Assembly (NCBI GenBank): GCA_016946835.1
Contig: JACVTC010000173.1
Location: forward strand, 265,423 to 329,422
From: Neocallimastix lanati (nom. inval.)
Lineage: Eukaryota; Neocallimastigomycota; Neocallimastigomycetes; Neocallimastigales; Neocallimastigaceae
Length of the DNA: 64,000 nucleotides
Direction of reading: 5' to 3'
The notes under the pieces are model-generated. The model was given only the letters and a program-made list of their open reading frames with translations, searched no databases and had not been told where the DNA came from. Position numbers and translations under genes: made by a program. Below, piece after piece: positions 53,205-63,210 of this stretch (the stretch's first letter is position 1; every line of letters begins with the position of its first letter).

Positions 53205-53971
53205 ACTAACTTATGGGTCTTTCGTCCGATAATATTCATTCCGTCACCCTATTCACGTGATCTATGTTCCTTCACACGCTTCAGGATCTTAATATTACCC
53301 CTACTATCCCCCTCTTGACAGCTAGTAAGGCTTGTTTATGCTGATATAACTTGTTTAATTCAATCTTGATAAGAAAAGTATATTTCAATTATCAATATTA
53401 AATTAAAACAAATTTTAAATATAACTTAAGGAATATTAAAAAAAAATTTTTTTTTTTTTTTTTTGTTTGTTTGTTTGTTTTATTATAAAAAAAAAAGTAT
53501 AACAAATTTAAAAATATACAAATTTACTAATATTATTAAAAATTTTATTTTATCTTTCTGCTTAACGGCATTTCCGGAAATTTTCCGTACTTATACCAAA
53601 ACATAGGAAGTAGTATGTAAGTTAGCCCAGCTCGCCTATTACGGCTTCATGTAGCACTTACACCGGGCGCTTCTGCTGTCAAACCAACAGAACGGCCAGA
53701 ACCCAAGAATAGTTGTCACTACAACCTACCCTTGAGGATAACTAACCTGAAAACTTCCTAATTCTTGCGATTTGGCTAAGTACGCTTCTAAATCGTACTA
53801 AATCCAATAAGCAAGAAAGACAGGTTATAAAAATTCTAATAATATATAAAGGAAGTTTCACCGATAAAAAAAAATTATCTATCACTTCCTATAATTTTAA
53901 TAAATAAAAAAAAAAAAAAGTTTTATAAGAAAGCTATTATTTTAATTCTATTTAAATTTTATCCTAACTTT
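53205..53971 (-). other. Outer 5' leader of J with two GC-enriched blocks
   Basis: Block 53,205-53,345 shares TTCGTCC and TTCATTCCGTCAC with the H2 leader. Block 53,565-53,830 is rich in short inverted repeats, for example TTCCGGAAATTTTCCG and CTGCTGTC...CAACAG. Between them are poly-A/T runs and a TTTG tetranucleotide run (53,464-53,479). No coding frame. Confidence 0.55.
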
Positions 53972-53988
53972 CCCCGATATCTCCACCA
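53972..53988 (-). promoter_or_regulatory. tRNA-type primer binding site of J
   Basis: The minus strand reads TGGTGGAGATATCGGGG, identical to F and G, 7 nt from the start of the 5' LTR. Confidence 0.85.
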
Positions 53989-53995
53989 AATTTTA

Positions 53996-54618
53996 TGGTT
54001 TGGTTCGGGGTTTTTATAAAAATTATTCAAAAATTATAAATAAAATTAAAACAATAATAAAAATAAAAATAAAAGATTAATATAAACAAAAAAATAAATA
54101 AACAATATAACTTTTTAAAATTTGATTTTTATAATTCTTTTATTAAATTTTTTTTATTTAAAAATTATAATGTTAGAATTACAATATAAAAAAAAAATAC
54201 AATTTTTTTACTGTTATTTATATTTTTTTTCTTAAAATAATAGAAATGGTAAAGCCATTTCTTTGTATAATAAAAATTAATTATTATTAATAATTTTTAT
54301 ATTATTTTTTTTTTTTTTTTATTGTTAATATAATTATTATTTACTTATAATAAATAATGCTTATATATTAATCTATTACTAATTATTTATTACTAATCTA
54401 CTTAATTATATATTTTAAAAGACAATTTTTTTATTTTACAGAAATTAATTCTGTGGTTTAGTAATATTTATTTAATCCTAAAGTTTAATTTTACTAAGTT
54501 TAGAAAAATAATATTATTTAAATTGTTAATATAAAATTTATAATCATTTCATCAAATTTATAATATAATATTTATAATAAAACATATAATAATAATATAA
54601 CTATTTTCTTTTATGTTT

Positions 54619-54660
<42 letters not shown>

Positions 54661-55042
54661 TAGTAATCATTAATACAATTTTTAATCTGGAATTTTCCAA
54701 AGAAATAATTAATATTGATAAGTTTAATATTAATAAAAGAATTATTGATAAGATTTTGATAAACTATTAAGAAAATTGATAAAATAAACTATATAATATT
54801 GATAAGGATTTTAATAATAATAAAATATAGATAAGAATAATAAAAGTAGTATAGATAAGGAATTAATATTAAATACACTTTTTTAAATAGTATAATTTAA
54901 TTTGTACTAATTAGGAATATAGATGAATTTATTAGAATATAGAAAGTTCCAAAAGAATAAAGAATCAAATAATTTATTTAAGGGTTAAATAAATCATTTA
55001 AGATGAATAACCAAAAGAACATTATTTGGGCATTCTTTATCA
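53996..55042 (-). repeat. 5' LTR of element J (1047 bp)
   Basis: Left end TGGTTTGGTTCGGGG is placed by the primer site. Right end is CATTCTTTATCA, followed by CAAA and the first base of G. It contains a T run at about 54,619-54,658. No partner LTR remains. It resembles the G LTR only at the ends. Confidence 0.7.
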
Positions 55043-55046
55043 CAAA

Positions 55047-55885
55047 TGTTATGGTTCGGGTTTTATTAGAATTTTATTTAATTATTTATTTTTAATATTT
55101 TTTCTGTCTACATTTTAATTATTGAAAAACTTCACTTATTTATACTTTTTGAAAAAAAATAAATATGTAAAGCCTTTCTACATTTTATTATCATATTTAA
55201 AAAAAATATTTACTATTACTAATTACTTAAAATTTTATATTAATTTAAATTAACTAATTCATAAGTATTTTTATTTTAATAAATTTTGTTTACATAATTT
55301 TATATTATTTTTCATATACTAAAACTAAATTATTTAATATATACGAAAAGTAACAAACAAAATTTAAAAAGATTTTACAGAAAAATAAAGTTATTTTAAT
55401 CAAGAATGTTAATATAATATTCTTATATTTTATATAAAATAAATTTAAAAACTATAATATATTTAATATTTATTATTAATCAATTAAGATTTGATTTTAT
55501 TTGTGGGGAATAAAAATATAAAATAATCAATTTAAAAATAAAATAAAATACTAAAAAGAATACAAGTTTAATATTGATACAATATAATAATAATATAATA
55601 ATATATTTGAAAATAAAAATAAAATATTAATATTGATAATAAACACTTTAATAAAATAATAAAATTTAAGGTTAAATTATAGATATTGATATTAATAATA
55701 AAAATATAAAATTATTGATAATATTTTAGAAACTTTTAATAAAAATATAAAAAAAATAAATATATTTAGAAAATATTTTAGTATAGAAAATATAGTAAAG
55801 TAATATTAAGTAAAGAATAATATAATGGATTCTAAAGTAAGTTGAAATTCTAATTAATAATCCATTATATGTTCGTTCTTTACCA
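55047..55885 (-). repeat. 3' LTR of element G (839 bp)
   Basis: TGTTATGGTTCGGG...CTTTACCA, matching 63,211 onward. The inner neighbour in sense direction is GTGGGGGCATCT, the probable polypurine tract. Confidence 0.93.
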
Positions 55886-55908
55886 AGATGCCCCCACTAA
55901 GACTCAAG

Positions 55909-58900
55909 CTAATCTATAGCTGAGTTATACTTTACTATATTTTTCAAATGGACATTACGATTCATTTGAATCATAGTATTTGGGTCCGCAAGTGTTACGG
56001 TATTAAATTGTTTTTTTATTACTTTTAAAGGACCGACAAAATAAGGTTCTAATTTAGAACGACTAAAATTTCGAACAAGAACTAAATCACCGATTCTTAT
56101 GTTTTTGGAATTTTTCATGCTATTTTTTTCTTCCCTTCGATTGGCCCAATATTTACTTGCGTTCTTTACATTTTCAGCTGCTTCCATGGTCCACCTATAA
56201 TGTGAGATAAATTTTTCTAAAAGAATTTCATCTGAAGATTTATTCACTCCTTGTGTAGGTCTAGCAGCAATGTCGAAAGGCTGTTGATCCTCACGACCAT
56301 AAACTAATTCGAAGCTAGAATGTTTGGTTACAGAATTCTTTGTAGTTCTAAGGGCCCACAAGGCTGAAGGTAATACCTCATCCCAGTCTTTATTTTCTTC
56401 ACCAAGTAATCTCAATAATTTACCAATTTCTTTATTCCTATTTTCAACCAATCCATTACTTTCTGGGTGATAGGTAGTGGTAAATTTTACGTAAACATCA
56501 TATAAGTCCAGGAATATTTTAGTCATATCCGATGTGAATTGAACGCCATTATCCGTTGTAATGACTTGAGGAACTCCATGTCTAGCGAAAACATTTATTA
56601 AAAACTTAATAATGTCCTTAGATGTAATATTTTCAGTAGGTTCAGCCTCCACCCACTTTGTGAAATAATCCACCGCAACAATGATATATTGGTTTTTATT
56701 ACCAGTCTTTATTAAGGGACCAATAATATCAAGTCCAAGATGAGTAAAAGGGCCTTCAACTTCTGTTGGAATGTTTTCGGTTGGTTCTGGATATGGCTGA
56801 GGGCGATTTAACTGACATTTTTCGCATTTTGAAATTATCCGTTTTATATCATTCCAGTAGTAACTTTTTCTAAGTCTTTGATATGTTTTATAATAACCTT
56901 CATGGCCAACATGATGTGCTTCGAGAATTAATTTTAGTTTTTCATTTGTTTCGGTAACAAGTTTTCTATAATTATTTCCATCTATAAAATAATCTATACC
57001 ATCAATCTTTGTAAATTTTTCTTCAATAAATTCTTTAATTACTTTAGAAAGTGAATCATTTTCATCATCTTTATTCGTTTTTATAGCTAATACCTTTTGT
57101 TCTTTATCGTTCTTCATTCTAGATAAAGCGTCGGCTACTACATTCTTTTTACCTTGCTCATAGCGAATATCCACTTTTAGCATACTTGCAGTCAAACACC
57201 ATCTTGTTTGTCGTGCATTATTCGGTTCCTTATTATTAAATAAACCTAGTAGAGGTTTGTGATCTGTAAAAACTATGGTTCTAAAGGGGCTTCCCATAAT
57301 ATAAGGTTTTAATTTAGTAATACAATAATATAAAGCCGTTCCTTCCAAATCGGTTATTCCATAATTCTTTTCTGCTTTGGTTAAGCTACGGCTAATGAAA
57401 TGAATCGGGTGTTCTATTTCCGATTCGTCTTTCTGCAATAAAACTCCACCAATACCTTCATATGATGCATCTGTTCGAATAATGAATTCTTTGGAAAAAT
57501 CAGGATATTTTAAAATAGGAGCATTAATTAATTTTTCTTTTAATTTGGTAAAACTTTGTTTTTGTTCATTATTCCATTTATATTTTACGCCTTTTCTTAA
57601 TAGCTTACCAAGAGGAGCTGAGGTTTGAGCATATTCATTTATAAAGTTCCTATAATATCCTACAGCACCTAAGAATGATCTTAACTCATGTATATTCGTG
57701 GGTTCTTTCCAGGCTTTAATTGCTTCAATTTTACTATTTTGAGGACTAAGACCCTTAGTAGAAATCTTGTGACCAAGAACTTCAACTTCCGTTTGCATAA
57801 AGTGACATTTTTCAATATTAATTTTTAATTTATGTTCCTTGAAGATTGCTAATACTTGTTTTATGTGTTGGATATGTTCTTCGACAGTTTTTGAATATAT
57901 AAGTATATCATCAATAAAGTTGAAAACACATTTTCCAATTAAAGGAAATAAAATTCTATTCATTTCCCGTTGGAAGGTAGCCGGAGCTCCAGTTAATCCA
58001 AAAGGCATAACTTTGAATTGGTAGTTGCCAAATTTGGTTGTAAAACTGGTTATTTCAATACTTTCTTCGTCCATTAGGATTTGATGGTAACCTGAGTATA
58101 GATCCATAGTAGTAAAGATTTTGGCACCATCTAGACTGTCAAATATCTCGTCAATATAAGGAAGGGCATAAGAGTCTTTTTCGGTTAGATCATTCACCTT
58201 GCGGTAGTCCACACACAATCTCCATTTTCCATTAGCCTTTGGGACCACAACAACAGGTGAAGACCATTCTGAATATGATGGTACAACTAGCTTTTTCTTA
58301 ATAAGTTTAATTAGTTCTTCTTTAATAATATCAGATTTAAATTTGGTTACTCTGTAACATCTTTGTTTAACAGGTTTTGCGTTCGCTTTCAAGTTAATTT
58401 TATGAGGGGCCAAGTCTGACGGTGTTAATTCTTCAGAAGATGTCGCTATAATGTCCAAGTTTTCTTCAAGTAATTTTACTATTACATCTTTATAATCTTT
58501 ACAAAGGCTTGCTAAAAATTTTTCATCATGGATATACTCTTGCGGAGATAGACCTTCAAGTTTCTTTAATTCATTAGTTGTGTCTTCATCTTCAAGTATT
58601 TTCCTTACTATACATACTAATTTTTCTTCTTCTTGGAAATTATTATTAATAGGAGCTATAACGTCGATTAGTCCTTGAGAATTAAATTGACATAAACTAT
58701 ATCTTATAGGATGGATAAAAAGATTGTGTTCTACTTGAGTTTGAAAATTAATCAACAAATCATAAAATGGGTCATCATCATCAATTATTCGAAAATCTAC
58801 TATCATTTTATAATCATTAATCTTAACAGGTATTCGTACAATGATTCCTTCCGAATACTCATCATTCTTAGTCGCTAAACGTATCCTTCCACGACTAATA

Positions 58901-60009
58901 CCTACTTCTTCATAATTTCCAGGTAATTTCTCATAAAATTTTTTTGTGATAACATTGAGGTTACTACAAGAATCAATAAGTGCTTTACCAGGAATTTCAT
59001 CTACTGTTACATCAACCATGGCAATATCTTCTTCTGAGGTTTCCTTACTTTTGCTAATATAAGAGTGATCAATATTATTTACCAAAGTAGCAGCAGCAAT
59101 AGTATTGTTTAATGCACCTATTATTTTCTTTTCAGGTTTTTCTAATTTTAATCCTTGACTTACTTGACTTCTGACTTTTGGAGAAACATTGAGGAGCTGA
59201 CCGAAACTAATATTACACTTGGTTTCATTCAAATCTTGTAAAACATCATATTCTTCCTGATCCTTACACATCTTGATGTTCCTAAGCGTTCTACTAATTG
59301 TTGCTTTTTCTTTAGGCTCTTGAAAATCTATGAGCTTCTGTAATGTAATATTCTCATGACCTTCGTCATTAAGCTTTTCAGGAACTTCAATAACTTCCAT
59401 TTCATTGATTTGTTTTGTTTTAATAATTTTATCGTTTTCATTATCGATTAATTTATTTAATCGTTGATGCATTTTATCACTAGTAGTACTGATGCTATTT
59501 CTTTGTTTTGAAGAATCCAGACTTTGCTTTTCTCTTATAGTAATATTATCCTCCCTTTCCTTCCTTTTTCCCTTGTTATTTCCAAAGTTAGCTCTTTCTT
59601 TATTCCGAATTTGTTTTTCTTTGGCTTTCTCAATATTTATATTAGGCTGCGCCATTATCGAAGGATGTAGTTGATTTTTATTTTTAACAATTATTCTATT
59701 TTCTATTTCCTTCTCTTTTATCTTTCTTATTGCAGGAGTTGTTATAGGGGTAGGATTATCTTTGAGACTTTTACGTTGTCTCTTTTCATTATTTTCACTA
59801 GTTTCATCGTTAGTCGTCAACTTCCTTTTTGTCGCACTAACTATAAATTCTACATCATTCTCATTATCGGATTCTTTGTGAGTTTCATTAGTATAGGAAG
59901 CATCTTCTTTTTCTTCCTTATTATAATCATTTGTACTACTAGGAATGGATTTGTATTGTAATGAAGCTATTTTATTTTTATAGGGAGTGCTTCCTCTCCC
60001 TTTTAGTGG
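55909..60009 (-). CDS. Element G pol: N-terminal extension, protease, RT, RNase H, integrase
   Basis: Open for 1,367 codons from the slip site. In the 1,303-residue frame that begins at 59,820: a charged extension (about 1-260) with SLKDNP and QPNIN; protease (about 270-370, LIDSCSNLNVI); RT (about 465-650, [19 protein letters not shown]); RNase H (about 765-880, RTDASYEGIGG, FTDHKPL); integrase zinc finger (about 965-1000); DDE core (about 1020-1180: LDIIGPLI, TTDNGVQFTS, VENRNKEIG). No chromodomain; it ends RNVHLKNIV. Clearly a sister of F pol, and complete by eye. Confidence 0.94.
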   Translation of the reverse strand, partial: PLKGRGSTPYKNKIASLQYKSIPSSTNDYNKEEKEDASYTNETHKESDNENDVEFIVSATKRKLTTNDETSENNEKRQRKSLKDNPTPITTPAIRKIKEKEIENRIIVKNKNQLHPSIMAQPNINIEKAKEKQIRNKERANFGNNKGKRKEREDNITIREKQSLDSSKQRNSISTTSDKMHQRLNKLIDNENDKIIKTKQINEMEVIEVPEKLNDEGHENITLQKLIDFQEPKEKATISRTLRNIKMCKDQEEYDVLQDLNETKCNISFGQLLNVSPKVRSQVSQGLKLEKPEKKIIGALNNTIAAATLVNNIDHSYISKSKETSEEDIAMVDVTVDEIPGKALIDSCSNLNVITKKFYEKLPGNYEEVGISRGRIRLATKNDEYSEGIIVRIPVKINDYKMIVDFRIIDDDDPFYDLLINFQTQVEHNLFIHPIRYSLCQFNSQGLIDVIAPINNNFQEEEKLVCIVRKILEDEDTTNELKKLEGLSPQEYIHDEKFLASLCKDYKDVIVKLLEENLDIIATSSEELTPSDLAPHKINLKANAKPVKQRCYRVTKFKSDIIKEELIKLIKKKLVVPSYSEWSSPVVVVPKANGKWRLCVDYRKVNDLTEKDSYALPYIDEIFDSLDGAKIFTTMDLYSGYHQILMDEESIEITSFTTKFGNYQFKVMPFGLTGAPATFQREMNRILFPLIGKCVFNFIDDILIYSKTVEEHIQHIKQVLAIFKEHKLKINIEKCHFMQTEVEVLGHKISTKGLSPQNSKIEAIKAWKEPTNIHELRSFLGAVGYYRNFINEYAQTSAPLGKLLRKGVKYKWNNEQKQSFTKLKEKLINAPILKYPDFSKEFIIRTDASYEGIGGVLLQKDESEIEHPIHFISRSLTKAEKNYGITDLEGTALYYCITKLKPYIMGSPFRTIVFTDHKPLLGLFNNKEPNNARQTRWCLTASMLKVDIRYEQGKKNVVADALSRMKNDKEQKVLAIKTNKDDENDSLSKVIKEFIEEKFTKIDGIDYFIDGNNYRKLVTETNEKLKLILEAHHVGHEGYYKTYQRLRKSYYWNDIKRIISKCEKCQLNRPQPYPEPTENIPTEVEGPFTHLGLDIIGPLIKTGNKNQYIIVAVDYFTKWVEAEPTENITSKDIIKFLINVFARHGVPQVITTDNGVQFTSDMTKIFLDLYDVYVKFTTTYHPESNGLVENRNKEIGKLLRLLGEENKDWDEVLPSALWALRTTKNSVTKHSSFELVYGREDQQPFDIAARPTQGVNKSSDEILLEKFISHYRWTMEAAENVKNASKYWANRREEKNSMKNSKNIRIGDLVLVRNFSRSKLEPYFVGPLKVIKKQFNTVTLADPNTMIQMNRNVHLKNIVKYNSAID

Positions 60010-60015
60010 TTTAAA
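59983..60015 (-). promoter_or_regulatory. -1 ribosomal frameshift signal of G (UUUAAAC + hairpin)
   Basis: T TTA AAC (60,015-60,009) in gag frame, 8 nt including the gag stop, then an 18-nt hairpin (60,000-59,983) with arms GGGAG/CTCCC. The loop differs from F while the arms and spacing are kept. The -1 frame runs open into pol. Confidence 0.9.
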
Positions 60016-60896
60016 GATTTTCCACTATATAACCGTTTCTTATTTTCTTGAATAATTGCATTTAACTTAGGACAATTATACTGCAAATGTCCTGGATCGC
60101 TACAATAAAAACAGGCTTTAATGGTAAGATTTTTCATTTTTTTTGTTAAGTCCTCCAATTCGTAATCTTTATTTCTTTTTGGGCTTCTAACTTCATAATT
60201 CTCTCTTACTACCTTTCTGTTGTTTTGATAATTATTCCTGATATTTATTCTTGGGTTGACAATTTCAGTTGAGTACTCTTTTGAGGGTCTCAAATTCATT
60301 ACTCTATCAACTTTTTCGGCAATGTCAAACGCCCGATTTAAAGAAATGTCATCCTTAAGGGAGACCTTTTTCCAAGCTTCTTCATTGTTCCTAAGAGTAT
60401 CAATATAATCAAGAACACTGACTCGCTTCTTTCTTTTCTTATCTAATTTCAAATATATGGATCGGAAACGAGTATTAAAGTCTTTTACTCGCTCATTTCT
60501 TTTAATTCTTAAAGCACGGAGCTCACGAAGTAACATATTCTGGTCTTCTTTAAGACCATAAAAAGTTTCTATTGCTTCTACAATTTCCTTTAAGGAAGGA
60601 TATTCATCTTTTTTCTTTTCTTCTGAATCAGATTCTTCTTCTTCTTCGTCCTCACTTTCTGATTCAGAATCGGTATTGTAACTTTCAATTAAATCCTGGA
60701 TAACTTCGCGAGGCTCTCCAGTAGACGTGAGTAAGCAGGCGGTAAAAATCTTTTTGGGATCAGTAACTTCCTCAAGTTTTATCCATAATCGGATTTCTGA
60801 TTCCCAAGATTTGATATCGAGATTTTCCTTTGAAATTTTCTCGATATCTTTTAATTCCTTTTTTAATTCTTTAAAATTGATTTTATTTTCAGCCAT
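60003..60896 (-). CDS. Element G gag (about 297 aa)
   Basis: The start is placed at MAENKINFKELKK (60,896) because F and J gag begin with the equivalent residues; an ATG 39 bp upstream is also in frame but adds residues without counterpart. It contains an N-terminal helix-rich part, an acidic Ser/Glu/Asp stretch (about 80-102), a core (LRALRIKRNERVKDF, RFRSIYLK), and a CCHC knuckle (CFYCSDPGHLQYNC) near the end. The final codons lie in the frameshift heptamer. No break seen. Confidence 0.92.
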   Translation of the reverse strand: MAENKINFKELKKELKDIEKISKENLDIKSWESEIRLWIKLEEVTDPKKIFTACLLTSTGEPREVIQDLIESYNTDSESESEDEEEEESDSEEKKKDEYPSLKEIVEAIETFYGLKEDQNMLLRELRALRIKRNERVKDFNTRFRSIYLKLDKKRKKRVSVLDYIDTLRNNEEAWKKVSLKDDISLNRAFDIAEKVDRVMNLRPSKEYSTEIVNPRINIRNNYQNNRKVVRENYEVRSPKRNKDYELEDLTKKMKNLTIKACFYCSDPGHLQYNCPKLNAIIQENKKRLYSGKSLNH

Positions 60897-61016
60897 TTGA
60901 AAATTTAAAAATGGTATTAATGCTATGATATCCAATTTAAAAATATGTTTACTTTAAAAATATATTTAATAACAAAAAAAAATAAATTTATCTTTGTTTT
61001 ATACTAATATAATTAT

Positions 61017-61183
61017 GGACTCAGAAAACCCTCTGACAATCCAATTCTTTATTCCAATAATAATTCAGACTCAGAATCTCTCTCTGAAAATCTGATAAAT
61101 TAATTCAGACTCGAAAACACCCTTCGAAAATCTGAAACTAAAAAAAAATAAATTCAGACTCAAAAACGCAATTTGAAAATCTG
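61017..61183 (-). other. Four tandem leader hairpins of element G
   Basis: Copies at 61,017-61,042, 61,066-61,094, 61,106-61,134 and 61,155-61,183. In copies 2-4 the outer arms are CAGA/TCTG and the inner arms vary together: TCAGA/TCTGA, TCGAA/TTCGA and TCAAA/TTTGA. Copy 1 has GGA/TCC outside and TCAGA/TCTGA inside. They lie about 120-290 nt upstream of gag. Confidence 0.85.
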
Positions 61184-62167
61184 AAGCTTTTTATTATGAA
61201 TTTTAATGTTTATTATATTCTCTTAAGCATTAATACACAAAATATGTATATCTTAATTTTTTTTTTAAATTTATTTGTAGTAATAACTTCTTTATTTAAT
61301 TTTATTTAATATATTTATTTCCTTTATTAAAATAATTAATATAACATAAAGCAAATTGTATAAATACTTAAATAATAATAATAATGTATATTTATTTTTA
61401 TTTTTATTTCTTTTTTGTATATATTTATTATTCTATTAATTCTTTGTTATAACATTTAATGAAATATTAAATAAAAAGTTAAAATACAAGCCAAACTATA
61501 TAGTGTTGAACCATCAAATATATAGCTTGTTAACCCTTCTTACAATAAGTCCCCTTAGCTCTTTATTGATAAGTTGATAATGTCGATTGTTAATTATTAA
61601 GAAACTTAATAAAAAGAAGGTAGCAATATTAAATTCTTTTTAATTTGGCTAACTTATTGTTAGTAATAAAGAAGATAATAACGTATCCTTCCCAGTATCA
61701 ACAAGATCAAAACAATAAAGTATTATGTGTGGGTGTTCAACTATCCCGCGTAGAGAGTTGTAAGACAGCTTATTTATATTTTTCTTTTTAATTAAAATTT
61801 AATTAATTATATAACGAATAATAGAAAATTTAACACACAAAAAAAAAAATTTCAATTATAAAAATTTCGAAAAAAAAAAAATTTAATTATATAAAATCAT
61901 AAAAATAATACACTTATTTGAAAAATAATAATAATAATCTAATTTTATATATTCTATATATATATATTGTACATGTATATATTAAAAAAAAATAAAATAA
62001 ACTGATAAACATAAAAAAAAAATTACAATTTATTATTTAGAATTATTAATATAAAAAAAAAAATTTATTTATAAAATTTATTCTTATTTAAAAAAAAAAT
62101 TAAAAATTTGTACTACAAAAAAAAAAAAATTTTTTTTGCTTATTATTTTAATATTTATAATTAATTA

Positions 62168-62208
<41 letters not shown>

Positions 62209-62249
62209 TATATAAATCTATATCTATGATAATACTATTGGTTAAAAAA

Positions 62250-62290
<41 letters not shown>

Positions 62291-62865
62291 TTGTTCTACA
62301 CTAAAGAAAAATTTAATTTATTATTTATTAAAAAAAATTTATTAATGAAATATTTATTATTTTAATAAAAGGAAAAAAATATATATATATATTTTTATTT
62401 TATTGCAAAAATAATAATAATAATAATAATAATAGGCGAACAAATTTATAAAAGCCTAAAATAAAAATAAAAAAAAAACTATATATTTTAACGTCACTTC
62501 GCAAGAATGACCAGGGTTTTATCAGGGATCGAACCTGACCCACCTCTTATTTTCTGCGCGAGTGAACAAACTATCACCTGTTGAAGTGTGTAGTTGCCTT
62601 CAGCGTGAAGGTTTTATAGTTCTAGGGCGTATTTGCCTAATTGTCAAGGATTTGTTCCTTGAGATACTCACGTTTACAATCTACAAAACCTTGCAAAATT
62701 GTAAATAAGAGTTTATGAAATTAATATCCTGCAAGCTAACACTGTCTTACTCGAATATTAACTTCGTAAATTTGTTAACTTTTTATTATTTTTTTTTTAT
62801 TATTATTTTTTTTATTCTATAATCTATAATTAAATAAAGTTACTACAAAAACTAAAGTTTTCCAA

Positions 62866-62902
<37 letters not shown>

Positions 62903-62971
62903 TATAACTTTTATTATTATTAATATTAATATTAAATTATTAATTATTATTATTTAACAAAACTTATGGAT
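61184..62971 (-). other. Long leader of G with poly-T and poly-A runs
   Basis: No coding frame. T runs at about 62,169-62,205, 62,247-62,284 and 62,870-62,900, and an (AAT)n run at 62,408-62,433. GC-enriched patches lie at 61,500-61,760 and 62,495-62,760. A T-arm-like hairpin is at 62,522-62,538. Confidence 0.6.
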
Positions 62972-63116
62972 AATCTGATAGTATACCCTGTCTGACGTGC
63001 AGCTTGCCTCTTCACGGCGTCATGCCACGCGGGTACCACGGCTACTGTATTCAATATAAAATACAGCAGTCCAGAGCCTACTAGCCCAATTACTATGTAG
63101 GTTAAACTTAGCCCGG
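62972..63116 (-). other. Conserved structured leader block of G (as in F)
   Basis: Counterpart of 38,246-38,387. Includes GTCTGACGTGCAGCTT and GAGCC(T/C)ACTAGCCCAATTAC, shared with F, and hairpin 63,045-63,066 with arms CTGTAT/ATACAG that are co-changed relative to F. Confidence 0.75.
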
Positions 63117-63186
63117 AAATCTATATCCAAGGCTTTGTTAAATAATTTAATTAATAAATAATATTAAATTTTATTTTTCTAATATT

Positions 63187-63203
63187 CCCCGATATCTCCA
63201 CCA
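63187..63203 (-). promoter_or_regulatory. tRNA-type primer binding site of G
   Basis: TGGTGGAGATATCGGGG on the minus strand, 7 nt from the 5' LTR. Identical to F and J. Confidence 0.85.
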
Positions 63204-63210
63204 TAAATTA

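Larger units (their letters stand above)
52537..55042 (-). mobile_element. Element J, 5' end of an F/G-type Gypsy element
   Basis: Minus-strand fragment: part of gag, a 1.2-kb leader with three tandem hairpins, a tRNA-type primer site and a 1047-bp 5' LTR. Pol and the 3' LTR are absent. Gag has about one break. The left side joins element I in opposite orientation. The right side is separated from G by only CAAA. Confidence 0.85.
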
